From Gammaproteobacteria bacterium (lineage in GTDB: Bacteria > Pseudomonadota > Gammaproteobacteria > Enterobacterales > Alteromonadaceae), in the NCBI GenBank assembly GCA_018815765.1, contig JAHIWM010000225.1, forward strand, positions 1-38,767: a stretch of DNA of 38,767 nucleotides. The letters run 5' to 3'. Below are positions 29,032-38,767 of this stretch, piece after piece (the stretch's first letter is position 1; the number at the start of each line of letters is the position of its first letter). The position numbers were made by a program, and so were the translations under genes. The notes under the pieces are model-generated. The model had not been told where the DNA came from. It searched no databases and was given only the letters and a program-made list of their open reading frames with translations.

Positions 29032-30819
29032 TTACAGTCCACCAAGTTTTTCCAGCAGTTTATTTTTTAGTTTTTCTTTGCCACTTTCTACTTTGTCTTT
29101 CAACTGACCTTCCAATAAGGCTTTGGTATCTAAAGAGTATTTAGGTTTTTGCATTGTACCGCTGATTTTCAGTGGTATTTCAACGCCAGCCAGATCGTCT
29201 TTTTCTTTACCACCCTGACCTTTTGACGTATTCACCAGCGCAGTACTGAGCTGATAATCCAGTTCTTCACTCAATAAGTTAGCCGAGCCTTTGCCAGCGA
29301 TCCGCAACAAAGGGGCTGCCATTTTTAAATCCGGATTCGTCAATACACTATCAGTCAGGTTAAAACTGCCGGTTAAGCTGGAGAAGTCGGTTTTTTGCTC
29401 TGTATTGTCTGCAGTTTGTACTTCGTTTTTCAGTGTAGCTTTGGCGTTTCGGATCATTTGCGCGATATTAACGCCATACAAAGAACCATCCGTTACTTCA
29501 AAACTACCGGTTGCCAGCAGGTTTTTCTTGATCTGCTCCGGTAACAAACTATGGCCTTTGCCTTCGATGGTCAGTTTTGCAGTGCCACTTAATAAATCAA
29601 TATCAGCGCCATCCATCAGCATAGGCCGCAGCGCCAGGCCAGACAGTTGTTTATTAAAGCTGTAGCTGACAGGCGTTTTGCGGGCATCCAGCGTCGCTTT
29701 GGCCAGAACTTTGCCCTGGTATAAATCTGCGCTGGCATTTTGAATTTGAACCAGCCCCGCTTTATTGGTCAACGCCAATTGCAGGTTCTCTGTATGCAGG
29801 CCAGCAGCTTTTAATGTCTTCACTGCCAGTTTTAAATCCAGATCAAATTGGCGCAGCGCTGATAAATCAGGTTCGGCGCTGTTTTGTGGAGCTGTTGTAC
29901 CTGCCTGCTCTGCACTGTTTTCACCCATGTAAGAGGCTGTGTCCACTTCATCCAGTTGTAGATCGAGCTTAATCACTGCTTGTTTAGCGTAATTCACTGA
30001 CAGTTGGCCTGAACCTTTGATCTCATCCAGTTGTAGCTTTTTCCACTGCCACTCCAGCTGTTTTTTATCTAAAGCCAGTGTTAACTCTGTCTCTACCGAA
30101 AGCTGTTTGACCGGGACACCAGTAAAGTCAGTCTCTACGACAAAGTCTTTCAGCTGCACTAGCTGATTATTTTCACTCAATTGCAATTGAGCAGAACCTT
30201 TGACATCCAGCTGAGTTTGACCAGACAGCACGACCAAATCAAAATCCAATGGAGCCCATTCATTGGCTTTAAAATCACTTAATTTGAGTGATTTCAAGCT
30301 TAATCGCTGGTCTGGACTACCTTCACTCAACAGATTTAATTGCAGATTGCTAACAGATAGATCCTGCAGTTGCAGTTGTTGGCTGGTCGCAGCTCCAGTT
30401 TCTGTAGTTGTGGTGCTTTTATCTGCCGTCAGGCCATCCATGCTGGAGCTGCCGTCTTTACGGGTGACCAGATTGGCAGTGACGCCGTTTAAATGCAGCT
30501 GCTGAACCTGCAGATCCTTATTAAACAAAGGCATCAAAGCTACAGCGGCCGTTAATTCAGACACTTCCAGCATTTGCTCTGGCGCAAAGCCCTTTGGATT
30601 CGATAATTTTACATCGGTCAAAGACACGCCCAGACTAGGGTAAATAGTCCAACCAATATCCCCAGCTATCTGCAGTTCTCGTCCGGTTTGCTGCTCAACC
30701 TTGGTGGTGATTTCCGCTTTAAAGTCATTTAAATCAAACACGACCAGCAGATAAAAGGCCGCTACTGCGATAGAGCCTACCACGACCGCGAGCAGCCATT
30801 TAAACCAATTCATATCCAT
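29032..30819 (-). CDS. AsmA-family protein
   Basis: 595 aa; N-terminal TM, then FDLNDFKAEITTKVEQQTGRELQIAGDIGWTIYPSLGVSLTDVKLSNPKGF, the AsmA N-terminal signature. Confidence 0.92.
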   Translation of the reverse strand: MDMNWFKWLLAVVVGSIAVAAFYLLVVFDLNDFKAEITTKVEQQTGRELQIAGDIGWTIYPSLGVSLTDVKLSNPKGFAPEQMLEVSELTAAVALMPLFNKDLQVQQLHLNGVTANLVTRKDGSSSMDGLTADKSTTTTETGAATSQQLQLQDLSVSNLQLNLLSEGSPDQRLSLKSLKLSDFKANEWAPLDFDLVVLSGQTQLDVKGSAQLQLSENNQLVQLKDFVVETDFTGVPVKQLSVETELTLALDKKQLEWQWKKLQLDEIKGSGQLSVNYAKQAVIKLDLQLDEVDTASYMGENSAEQAGTTAPQNSAEPDLSALRQFDLDLKLAVKTLKAAGLHTENLQLALTNKAGLVQIQNASADLYQGKVLAKATLDARKTPVSYSFNKQLSGLALRPMLMDGADIDLLSGTAKLTIEGKGHSLLPEQIKKNLLATGSFEVTDGSLYGVNIAQMIRNAKATLKNEVQTADNTEQKTDFSSLTGSFNLTDSVLTNPDLKMAAPLLRIAGKGSANLLSEELDYQLSTALVNTSKGQGGKEKDDLAGVEIPLKISGTMQKPKYSLDTKALLEGQLKDKVESGKEKLKNKLLEKLGGL

Positions 30820-30976
30820 CTTCCTTTGGGTGAAATTATTAAAAAGCTAATAGCCAGCATAGACCAGTGGCATAAACCTAAGCTGAACTTGTTTGCTTTA
30901 AGGGAATAGATGTAGTGGAAACGCTGAATTCAAACAGCAGAGACGGACCTTTACCTGTCCCTGCTGTTTGAAGATG

Positions 30977-33900
30977 TTAAAGTAGTTTCAATAACTGTTG
31001 CAACGGGTGTTTAGGTTTAACGCCTTCTAAACGTTTTACCTGACTGCGACAGGAAAATCCTGTCACCAAGACTTGATCGGCTCCGGTGTTTTGTACGGGT
31101 TGTTGCCAGCTCATTTCATACAGCACTTTGCTGTTATCAAAATTCTGCGCTTCATGGCCATAAGTGCCAGCCATACCACAGCAGCCCACAGACACAGCTT
31201 TGAGTTCTAATCCAGCTTTGGCATAAATCTGCTTCCACTGATTTTCAGTCGCTGGTAGCGCCGTTTTTTCGGTGCAATGCGCCAGTAAACTAAAACTCTG
31301 TTCTGTCTGAATAGCAGGTAAGTCTTGTTTCACTAACCATTCGTGGAATAAAGCCACCTGATAATCGCCACGTTCAGAGCCTAAGGTTTTGACATACTCA
31401 TCGCGATACACCAGCACTAAAGAGGCATCTAAGCCCAGCAGTGGAGCGCCTAAAGCTGCCACCTGATTTAAAAAATCAGAGGCAGTCTTCGCTGTTTTGG
31501 CAAAATCGCGTAAGAAGCCTTTGACATGTTGCGGTTTACCGTTGGGTAAAAATGGCAACAAGACAGGCCTAAAGCCAAGTTTTTCTATCAGCTTCAGCGC
31601 GTCAGCCACTAAATCAGCCTCATAGAAGCTGGTAAATGGATCTTGCACCAACAGCACCAGTTTTTGCTTTTCAGCCTCTGCCAAGGCTTGGAGGGCTGCT
31701 AAATCAAAACTGTAGTTACCCTCGACTCGTTGTTTTAAGGTGGGAACTGATAATTGCGGTGTATCGACATACCCCACAGTCTTTTTCAGCAGGCTTGCCA
31801 TCCAGCCTTGTTGCAGGAAAAAATTGACCATTTTTGGCATGCTGGCCAAGAGTGGTGCCGAGCGCTCAATATTTCCGACCAGATAATCTTTGGCTGGACG
31901 TAAATAACGACTGTGATACAACTGAATAAAACGGGCACGGAAGGATGGCACATCCACTTTGATAGGACACTGGCCGGCACAGGCTTTACAAGCCAGACAG
32001 CCTTCCATTGCTTCCATCACTTCATGGGAGAAATCATACTGGCCCTGCTTTTTCTGCCAGCTGTTTTTGATTTTGGCAACTACACCCGACAGCGTCTGGG
32101 ATTTATTCAGCAGCTCTTGCTCCTGCGCCAATACATCGACACCTTGATTGCTCATTAATCGCAACCATTCGCGCATTAAACCCGCTCTGCCTTTGGGGCT
32201 GTGTCGTCTGTCTTTGGTGACTTTACTGGACGGACACATAGGCGAATTTTCTTCGTAGTTAAAACACAGACCATTGCCATTGCAGTTTAAGCTGCTGTCA
32301 AAACTCTCTTTCACTACTACAGGAATTTGCCGATCGTAAAACCCACGTTTGACATCATCGACACTGACCAGCTGTTCGCTGCTGTCGATAGGCGTACAAA
32401 TTTTGCCTGGGTTGACGCGGTTGAAGGGATCAAAAGCCGTTTTGATTTTACGTAGCTCTGTAAATAAAGCCTCACCAAAAAACTCCGGGCCATATTCGCT
32501 GCGATAGCCTTTGCCATGCTCGCCCCACATCAGACCGCCGTATTTAGCGGTGAGTTTTACCACTTGATCGGAGATAACGCGTAACTGCTTTTCCTGCTCC
32601 GGGTCACACATATCCAAAGCTGGACGCACATGCAGCACACCGGCATCAACATGACCAAACATGCCATAGGCAAGACCATGGCTATCGAGTAAGGCGCGGA
32701 ATTCCATAATAAAATCAGCCAGATTCTCAGGAGGTACTGCGGTATCTTCCGTAAAAGGAATAGGTTTTTTGCTGCCTTTGGCGTTGCCCAACAGGCCCAC
32801 TGCCTTTTTGCGCATCGCGTAAATCTGGGTGATGGCATTGTTATCAAAAGTCAGTTGATAGCCAATAATGCCAGACTCGCCATTTGCAACTGACTGTTGC
32901 AAACGCGCTTCTAACTGCTGAACTTTTTGCGCCATATCCGCTTCGTCTTCAGCATTGTATTCGACCATATTCAGGCCAAGCATCGTCTTACCAGGCACAT
33001 CTTCAATAAAGTCTTTGACCTGATGCCAAATGATATCGTTACGGGCTAAATCCAGAACTTTGCTGTCGACAGTTTCCACCGAAGTCGCCTGAGCTGCCAC
33101 TAAAAATGGCGCATTTCTAAGCGCACTTTCAAAGCTGTCGTATTTCACATTAACCAGACATTTGTATTTGGCTATAGGCGTGATATTGAGTTTGGCTTCG
33201 GTAACAAAACCTAAAGAGCCTTCAGATCCAGTAATAACTCGGGATAAATCAAACTGAGTTAAATCCTCGTTAAACACATGCTCTAAGTCATAACCTGTTA
33301 AAAAGCGGTTTAGACGCGGAAAGGTTTTTAAAATATCAGCACGGAAATCGCGGCAACTGGATAACACCTGACGATAGATACGGCCAATGCTGTCCTGACG
33401 CTCTGCCAGTTGCTCTGCTTGCGCTATAGGCATAGCATGAGTATGCAGCGGCGTGCCATCAATCAGCACAGTATCAAGGGATAACACATGATCACTGGTT
33501 TTGCCGTATACCAAAGAGCCCTGACCTGAAGCATCGGTGTTAATCATGCCCCCAATTGTGGCGCGGTTTGAGGTGGATAAATCCGGTGAGAAGAAAAAGC
33601 CATAGGGTTTTAAAAAGGCGTTCAGCTGATCTTTAATCACACCAGCCTGCACCCGCACCCAACGCTCTTGAACATTAATCTCTATGACTTCACGCATATG
33701 GCGGGATAAATCGACCACCACTGCAGAAGTTATGGCCTGGCCATTGGTGCCGGTACCGCCACCCCGTGGTGTAAATTTTATGCCGCTAAAGCTAACAGTC
33801 TGAGCCAAAGAACAAATCAGCTGTACATCAGCAGCAGATTTAGGCAATAACACAGCTGCAGGCAGCTGTTGATACACGCTGTTGTCAGTGGCCACAGCTA

Positions 33901-34015
33901 AACGACTGGCGTAACTGACTTCAATGTCGCCGGTAAAACCGGCAGCGGTTAAAGCAGTGACATAAGCCTGGACCTGGGGATTGAGTGTTTCTGTAGCAGT
34001 TAACTTCGGGATCAT
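30977..34015 (-). CDS. ydiJ: YdiJ-like FAD-linked oxidase / Fe-S D-2-hydroxyacid dehydrogenase
   Basis: 1012 aa; FAD-binding FTPRGGGTGTNGQAI...TIGGMINTDASGQGSLVYGKTSDHV, Fe-S motif GCLACKACAGQCPIKVDVPSFRA, C-terminal CCGMAGTYGH. Confidence 0.93.
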   Translation of the reverse strand: MIPKLTATETLNPQVQAYVTALTAAGFTGDIEVSYASRLAVATDNSVYQQLPAAVLLPKSAADVQLICSLAQTVSFSGIKFTPRGGGTGTNGQAITSAVVVDLSRHMREVIEINVQERWVRVQAGVIKDQLNAFLKPYGFFFSPDLSTSNRATIGGMINTDASGQGSLVYGKTSDHVLSLDTVLIDGTPLHTHAMPIAQAEQLAERQDSIGRIYRQVLSSCRDFRADILKTFPRLNRFLTGYDLEHVFNEDLTQFDLSRVITGSEGSLGFVTEAKLNITPIAKYKCLVNVKYDSFESALRNAPFLVAAQATSVETVDSKVLDLARNDIIWHQVKDFIEDVPGKTMLGLNMVEYNAEDEADMAQKVQQLEARLQQSVANGESGIIGYQLTFDNNAITQIYAMRKKAVGLLGNAKGSKKPIPFTEDTAVPPENLADFIMEFRALLDSHGLAYGMFGHVDAGVLHVRPALDMCDPEQEKQLRVISDQVVKLTAKYGGLMWGEHGKGYRSEYGPEFFGEALFTELRKIKTAFDPFNRVNPGKICTPIDSSEQLVSVDDVKRGFYDRQIPVVVKESFDSSLNCNGNGLCFNYEENSPMCPSSKVTKDRRHSPKGRAGLMREWLRLMSNQGVDVLAQEQELLNKSQTLSGVVAKIKNSWQKKQGQYDFSHEVMEAMEGCLACKACAGQCPIKVDVPSFRARFIQLYHSRYLRPAKDYLVGNIERSAPLLASMPKMVNFFLQQGWMASLLKKTVGYVDTPQLSVPTLKQRVEGNYSFDLAALQALAEAEKQKLVLLVQDPFTSFYEADLVADALKLIEKLGFRPVLLPFLPNGKPQHVKGFLRDFAKTAKTASDFLNQVAALGAPLLGLDASLVLVYRDEYVKTLGSERGDYQVALFHEWLVKQDLPAIQTEQSFSLLAHCTEKTALPATENQWKQIYAKAGLELKAVSVGCCGMAGTYGHEAQNFDNSKVLYEMSWQQPVQNTGADQVLVTGFSCRSQVKRLEGVKPKHPLQQLLKLL

Positions 34016-34157
34016 AAGACGCGCACCAGATTTAGAACTGGGCCGAGTATACCAAAGCGCAGGATGGATGGTCAGGGCGTCGGAAAAAAATTACAGCCTT
34101 TCCAATGCCCTGCTTTGATTACATCACTTACGCCACTTGCATCAGTAGATGAAGAAA

Positions 34158-34466
34158 TTAGTTGTCGTTTTTCCGTTCCAACACTTCGCCTTCAATCACC
34201 CGGCCTGTGCCTTCTGACGAACGGCTTTGCTGGTGTTGCTGAGCTTGTTGAAAAAACGACTTACCTTGTTTGCGTAGCTGATGTCTTTTGTATAAAAACA
34301 CTGGGATCAGTAACCAGCTCAGCATCAGCACAAAAAGTAATACGCCCATTGCAAACACCAGCATGATACCGGCGACCAGCCAGAGCAGGACACGGCTAAG
34401 GAAACTACCCTGCTGTTTCTGACGGAATAAGGCCTGCCATTGTTGGGCTTGCTGTTGATAATTCAT
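34158..34466 (-). CDS. Small membrane hypothetical protein
   Basis: 102 aa with hydrophobic VLLWLVAGIMLVFAMGVLLFVLMLSWLLIPVFLY. Confidence 0.6.
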   Translation of the reverse strand: MNYQQQAQQWQALFRQKQQGSFLSRVLLWLVAGIMLVFAMGVLLFVLMLSWLLIPVFLYKRHQLRKQGKSFFQQAQQHQQSRSSEGTGRVIEGEVLERKNDN

Positions 34467-34619
34467 TGATTGCTCTCTTTAATACGCCTGTTCATTGGCT
34501 CAGTAAACTTAATGGGGATGCGAAAACAAATTCCCAATGCCCTCTAGGACTGCAAATTGTAACAAATAGTTCAGGTGTTTCTCTGCGCCCTTTCAGATCC
34601 ATTTCTTTGAACCAAATAT

Positions 34620-34641
34620 AAAGCCCACCGAAGTGGGCTTT
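34620..34641 (-). terminator. Candidate glgP terminator hairpin
   Basis: AAGCCCAC-CGAA-GTGGGCTT, ~40 bp past the glgP stop; T-tract is short. Confidence 0.55.
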
Positions 34642-34681
34642 GTTGTTAAGCAGCGAACTAAACGACTAGTCAGGCAACATC

Positions 34682-37177
34682 TTACTGCTGACTGATTTTG
34701 CAGGCGTCCAGTTTCCAGACTTTTTCTACATAGTCTTCAATAGAACGGTCTGAAGTAAACTTGCCCATCAGTGCAGTGTTCAGAATGGCTTTTTTCGCCC
34801 AGCCGGCCTGATCACGGTACCAACCGTCTACTTTCTCTTGTGCCTTCACGTACGACTGGAAATCGGCCAGTACTAAGTACGGATCGCCACCTTCAAGCAA
34901 GCTGCGTTTGATCGCCGATAACTCACCTGGTTTACCCGGTGTGAAGTAATCGGTTTCCAGCCAGTCCAGAATGGCCTTGATTTCAGCATCCTGATAATAA
35001 TAATCCCAGCTGTGGTAGCCTTTAGCCAGCAGAGCTTTTACTTCATCTACCGTTAAACCGAAGATAGAAATATTATCTGGCCCTACTTCTTCAGCGATTT
35101 CAATATTGGCGCCATCCAGCGTACCGACTGTGATAGCACCGTTTAACGCCAGTTTCATATTACCTGTACCAGAAGCTTCTTTACCTGCGGTAGAGATTTG
35201 CTCTGACACGTCAGCAGCCGGGATCATTTTCTCAGCCAATGTGACACGGTAGTTTGGCATAAAGACCACTTTCAAACGGTTCTTCACCCGTTTGTCGTTG
35301 TTGATCTTCTCAGCCACTTTATTGATGGCGTAAATAATTTCTTTGGCCAGCTTGTAACCAGGAGCGGCTTTCGCACCAAACAGGAATACGCGTGGCACCA
35401 TATCGTAATCCGGGTTTTGCAGAATACGGCGGTACAAGGCCAGAATATGCAACAGGTTCAGATGCTGACGTTTGTATTCATGCAAGCGTTTGATTTGAAT
35501 ATCAAAAATGGCATGAGGGTCAATGCTGATATTGGTCAGTTTCTTCACAACTGTGGCTAAATCAGCTTTATTTTGCTGTTTAATGGCCATAAAGGCGTCC
35601 TGAATGGCTGGATCATCAGCAAAAGCAGCAAATTTATTTAGTTGTTTTAAGTCACGTGGCCATTCATCGCCAATAGTTTCATCCAGCAACTTGGCTAAAC
35701 GCGGGTTACAGGCTTTTAACCAGCGACGTGGCGTCACGCCGTTAGTGACGTTGGTAAATTTATCTGGCCATAACGCCACCATTTCCGGGAATAAATCAGA
35801 TTTCACTAACTCTGAGTGAATTTCCGCTACACCATTAACCCGGAACGAACCGACCACAGACAAATGCCCCATGCGGACCATAGGCTCATGGCTCTCTTCA
35901 ATAATGGACAGTTTACGTTTTTTGTCGTTATCGCCAGGCCATAACACGTCCACTTGCTCAACCAGGAAACGACGGTTAATTTCGTAAATGATTTCTAAGT
36001 GGCGTGGCAATACTTTTTCGAATAACCGCACTGACCATTTTTCCAGAGCTTCTGGTAACAAGGTATGGTTAGTGTAGGCAAATACGTTTTGACAAATATT
36101 CCAGGCTTCGTCCCAGCTCATTTCCGCACGGTCCACCAAAATACGCATCAGTTCTGGGATAGCCACAGCCGGGTGAGTATCGTTAAGCTGAATAGCCACT
36201 TGTTCCGGGAACTTGCTCCAGTCATCACCATTGGCACGTTTGTAACGACGGATAATGTCTTTCAGTGAACAGGAACAGAAGAAATACTGCTGAATTAAAC
36301 GTAATTCTTTACCTGCGTCTGTTTCATCATTTGGATACAGCACTTTGGAGATAGTTTCAGCTTCGATGTTCTGACGCGCCGCATCAATGTAACCACCTGA
36401 GTTAAACACGTCCCAGTTGAAGAAGTCACTGGCACGGCTTTCCCACAGACGTAATACGTTAACAGAGCTGCCCTGATAACCGACCACAGGAATATCCCAA
36501 GGTACACCTTTGATAATACGGCCAGGGTGCCATACCTTTTTCATTTTGCCTTGCAGATCGTAGGTCGTCTCTACGTAACCGTAGACTGAAATCTCCTGAA
36601 TCGACTCAGGACGACAAATCTCCCACGGGTTGCCATATTCACGCCAGCTGTCAGGACGTTCAATCTGACGGCCATCAGAAAACTCCTGTTTAAACAGACC
36701 ATTTTCGTAGTGAATACCATAACCAATGGCCGGGTAATTTAATGTCGCCATGGAGTCAATAAAACAGGCAGCTAAACGACCTAAACCGCCGTTGCCCAAC
36801 GCCATATCTTCTTCCTGATCTTCCAGATCAGCAATATTTAAGCCTAGCTCCAGCAAAGCAGCTTTAGCTGCATCATACACACCTAAGTTATGCAGATTGT
36901 TGCTGAACAGCCGACCCATTAAATATTCAAGGCTGAAATAATGTACTGCGCGGGTATTTTGTTGATAGTGAGTACGCTGGGTATTACGTAAGCCATCGTA
37001 GACATATTCATTGATAGCAGCACAGGTCGCTCGCCACCACGCTTGCGGGCTGGCCTTGTTTACATCTGTACCAAGGCTGCCGTGCAAATGTTTAATAATG
37101 CTGTTTTTTAATTCTTCCGTGCTCGGAAGGTCCGCAATAGCCACTGAGGCTTTTGCCTTTGAAGTCGTTTTTTTCAT
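34682..37177 (-). CDS. glgP: Glycogen/maltodextrin phosphorylase
   Basis: [18 protein letters not shown]...[21 protein letters not shown]...[31 protein letters not shown] at 37177 preferred. Confidence 0.97.
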   Translation of the reverse strand: MKKTTSKAKASVAIADLPSTEELKNSIIKHLHGSLGTDVNKASPQAWWRATCAAINEYVYDGLRNTQRTHYQQNTRAVHYFSLEYLMGRLFSNNLHNLGVYDAAKAALLELGLNIADLEDQEEDMALGNGGLGRLAACFIDSMATLNYPAIGYGIHYENGLFKQEFSDGRQIERPDSWREYGNPWEICRPESIQEISVYGYVETTYDLQGKMKKVWHPGRIIKGVPWDIPVVGYQGSSVNVLRLWESRASDFFNWDVFNSGGYIDAARQNIEAETISKVLYPNDETDAGKELRLIQQYFFCSCSLKDIIRRYKRANGDDWSKFPEQVAIQLNDTHPAVAIPELMRILVDRAEMSWDEAWNICQNVFAYTNHTLLPEALEKWSVRLFEKVLPRHLEIIYEINRRFLVEQVDVLWPGDNDKKRKLSIIEESHEPMVRMGHLSVVGSFRVNGVAEIHSELVKSDLFPEMVALWPDKFTNVTNGVTPRRWLKACNPRLAKLLDETIGDEWPRDLKQLNKFAAFADDPAIQDAFMAIKQQNKADLATVVKKLTNISIDPHAIFDIQIKRLHEYKRQHLNLLHILALYRRILQNPDYDMVPRVFLFGAKAAPGYKLAKEIIYAINKVAEKINNDKRVKNRLKVVFMPNYRVTLAEKMIPAADVSEQISTAGKEASGTGNMKLALNGAITVGTLDGANIEIAEEVGPDNISIFGLTVDEVKALLAKGYHSWDYYYQDAEIKAILDWLETDYFTPGKPGELSAIKRSLLEGGDPYLVLADFQSYVKAQEKVDGWYRDQAGWAKKAILNTALMGKFTSDRSIEDYVEKVWKLDACKISQQ

Positions 37178-37229
37178 TGCCAAATCCCGGTTTTTTTAGC
37201 GGTGAGCCGCTTTTTTTTATAACTATAGT

Positions 37230-37244
37230 TGTAGAAAAATTACA
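37230..37244. promoter_or_regulatory. HexR-like site, proximal to glgP
   Basis: TGTAGAAAAATTACA: right half-site exact, left half-site with two mismatches to TGTAAT-N3-ATTACA; 53 bp upstream of the glgP ATG. Confidence 0.45.
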
Positions 37245-37291
37245 AAAATGGTGGGCAATAGTCAAGAAATAGCAAAAATAAAGCCTGCTAT

Positions 37292-37306
37292 CGTAATTTT
37301 ATTACA
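37292..37306. promoter_or_regulatory. HexR-like site, distal to glgP
   Basis: CGTAATTTTATTACA: one mismatch to TGTAAT-N3-ATTACA; centre 62 bp from the proximal site. Confidence 0.6.
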
Positions 37307-37332
37307 ACACGCTAACAAGCCGTTTTCGATAC

Positions 37333-38767
37333 TTAAATTGTTGAGAACACCGCGTCCACAAAGGCTTTGGCGTCAGATTCAAGCTGCATTAAGTGCTGTT
37401 GATCGACAAAACTTTCCAGATAAATTTTGTAACTGTTTTCTGTACCGGATGGGCGCGCAGCGAACCAGCCATTTTTAGTGACAACCTTCACACCGCCAAT
37501 ACTGGCTCCATTACCTGGTGCTTTTGTCAGCACTGCAAGTATAGGATCTCCCGCCAACACTGTCTGTTTGACACTGCTGACATCGAGATTTTTCAGCGCT
37601 GTTTTTTGCTCTGCAGAAGCAGCTGCATCCAGACGACGATACAAAGGTGATCCAAATTCTTTGGTTAAGGCCTGATACTGCTGATAAGGATCCACTCCGG
37701 TTTTTGCCAGCATTTCTGCAGCCAATAAACCTAAAATAAAACCGTCTTTATCCGTCGACCAGACAGTGCCATCAAAGCGCAGGAAACTGGCTCCTGCACT
37801 TTCTTCACCGCCAAAAGCTACAGTGCCTTTGTGCAGACCATCGACAAACCATTTAAAGCCTACAGGAACTTCGTACACTTTGCGGCCACGGCCTTCGGTT
37901 ACTCTGTCAATTAAGGCCGAAGACACCAGTGTTTTGCCTATAGCTAACTCGGTTGACCATAAAGGTCTGTTACTTAATAAATAGTTGATAGCCACAGCCA
38001 GATAATGATTTGGATTCATCAAACCACCGCTTCTGGTCACTATGCCATGACGGTCGAAATCCGGGTCATTGCCAATAGCCACATCAAACTGATCTTTAAG
38101 CTGTATCAGATTGGCCATCGCATAAGCTGAGGAGCAATCCATACGAATTTTGCCGTCTTTGTCTAAAGGCATAAAGCTAAACGCCGGATCGACACGCTCA
38201 TTAACCACTGTGATATTCAGACCATAAGTTTTGGCAATCACAGGCCAGAACGCTATACCTGAACCACCTAAAGGGTCGACACCAATTTTCACGCCGGCTT
38301 TGGCTATGGCTGCCATATCAATGACATTCGCCAGATCATCCACATAAGGCTGCACATAGTCGATACTGACACACAACGTAGAAGCCAGTGCCTCTTCGTA
38401 GCCTATCTGCTTCACGCCATCTAACTGCGCGGCCAATAAGGCATTGGCTCGTTTTTGGATCCAATCTGTCGCATCAGTGTCAGCTGGTCCGCCGTGAGGT
38501 GGATTGTATTTAATACCACCATCTTCCGGAGGATTGTGAGACGGCGTAATAATCAGACCGTCGGCTACATCAGCAGTGCGCCCTTTGTTGTAGCTTAAAA
38601 TGGCATGGGAAATCACCGGCGTTGGTGTAAAACCACCGCCTTGTTGAATATGAGTTTCTACCCCGTTGGCAATCAACACCTGCAAAGCACTGACAAAAGC
38701 CGCTTCGGATAAGGCATGAGTATCCTTCCCCAAAAATAACGGGCCGCTAAATGCCTGCTGCTTGCGG
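37333..38767 (-). CDS. pgm: Phosphoglucomutase (alpha-D-glucose-specific, E. coli Pgm type), partial at right edge
   Basis: [37 protein letters not shown]...[39 protein letters not shown]...[12 protein letters not shown]...[13 protein letters not shown]...[17 protein letters not shown]. Confidence 0.95.
   Translation of the reverse strand, partial: RKQQAFSGPLFLGKDTHALSEAAFVSALQVLIANGVETHIQQGGGFTPTPVISHAILSYNKGRTADVADGLIITPSHNPPEDGGIKYNPPHGGPADTDATDWIQKRANALLAAQLDGVKQIGYEEALASTLCVSIDYVQPYVDDLANVIDMAAIAKAGVKIGVDPLGGSGIAFWPVIAKTYGLNITVVNERVDPAFSFMPLDKDGKIRMDCSSAYAMANLIQLKDQFDVAIGNDPDFDRHGIVTRSGGLMNPNHYLAVAINYLLSNRPLWSTELAIGKTLVSSALIDRVTEGRGRKVYEVPVGFKWFVDGLHKGTVAFGGEESAGASFLRFDGTVWSTDKDGFILGLLAAEMLAKTGVDPYQQYQALTKEFGSPLYRRLDAAASAEQKTALKNLDVSSVKQTVLAGDPILAVLTKAPGNGASIGGVKVVTKNGWFAARPSGTENSYKIYLESFVDQQHLMQLESDAKAFVDAVFSTI

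Noticed and set aside
29291-29665. Plus-strand ORFs antisense to the AsmA gene (29291-29665, 30263-30505)
   Set aside because: Shadow ORFs with low-complexity Ser/Leu-rich translations, no family resemblance.
1-38767. CRISPR arrays, tRNA/rRNA genes, toxin-antitoxin or phage-defence systems
   Set aside because: No regularly spaced repeats, no recognisable RNA genes, and no ORF resembling defence proteins were seen by eye.

Overview
The window looks like a gammaproteobacterial chromosome segment, probably from the Alteromonadales/Chromatiales-type group that includes Rheinheimera and Alishewanella (taxon inferred from protein style only). The left ~5 kb is accessory. It holds a metal-resistance cassette (CDF-type cation transporter with an HMA-like N-terminus, a CadR/PbrR-like MerR regulator, a DUF3703 protein) next to a Tn3-family transposase whose right side abuts a 5'-truncated trkH, followed by a short KdpD-like sensor kinase and a KdpE-like regulator. 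Then come a patch of small secreted or lipoprotein hypotheticals (7.5-10 kb), a tightly packed Entner-Doudoroff operon (zwf-pgl-edd-glk-eda, minus strand), hexR and pykA on the plus strand, an EamA transporter, pfkA, a LytS/LytTR two-component pair, and assorted housekeeping genes (DUF962/Mpo1-like, acyl-CoA thioesterase, HIT, M61 peptidase, YdjM-like, a tandem PTPS/QueD-like protein, fabA, AsmA, ydiJ, glgP, pgm). The most interesting signals are: (i) trkH disrupted by a Tn3-family element that may carry metal-resistance cargo, leaving an orphaned Kdp-like sensor/regulator downstream; (ii) HexR-type 15-bp palindromes upstream of zwf/hexR and pykA, plus two weaker ones ~62 bp apart upstream of glgP; (iii) two long intergenic palindromes between convergent genes that share a GGGTCAGA terminus but have different stems; (iv) a tandem PTPS-like protein whose two halves carry complementary motif sets; (v) a bacterial TIMP/netrin-like secreted protein and a stand-alone TonB-C lipoprotein. 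I saw no CRISPR array, rRNA, tRNA or recognisable defence system.
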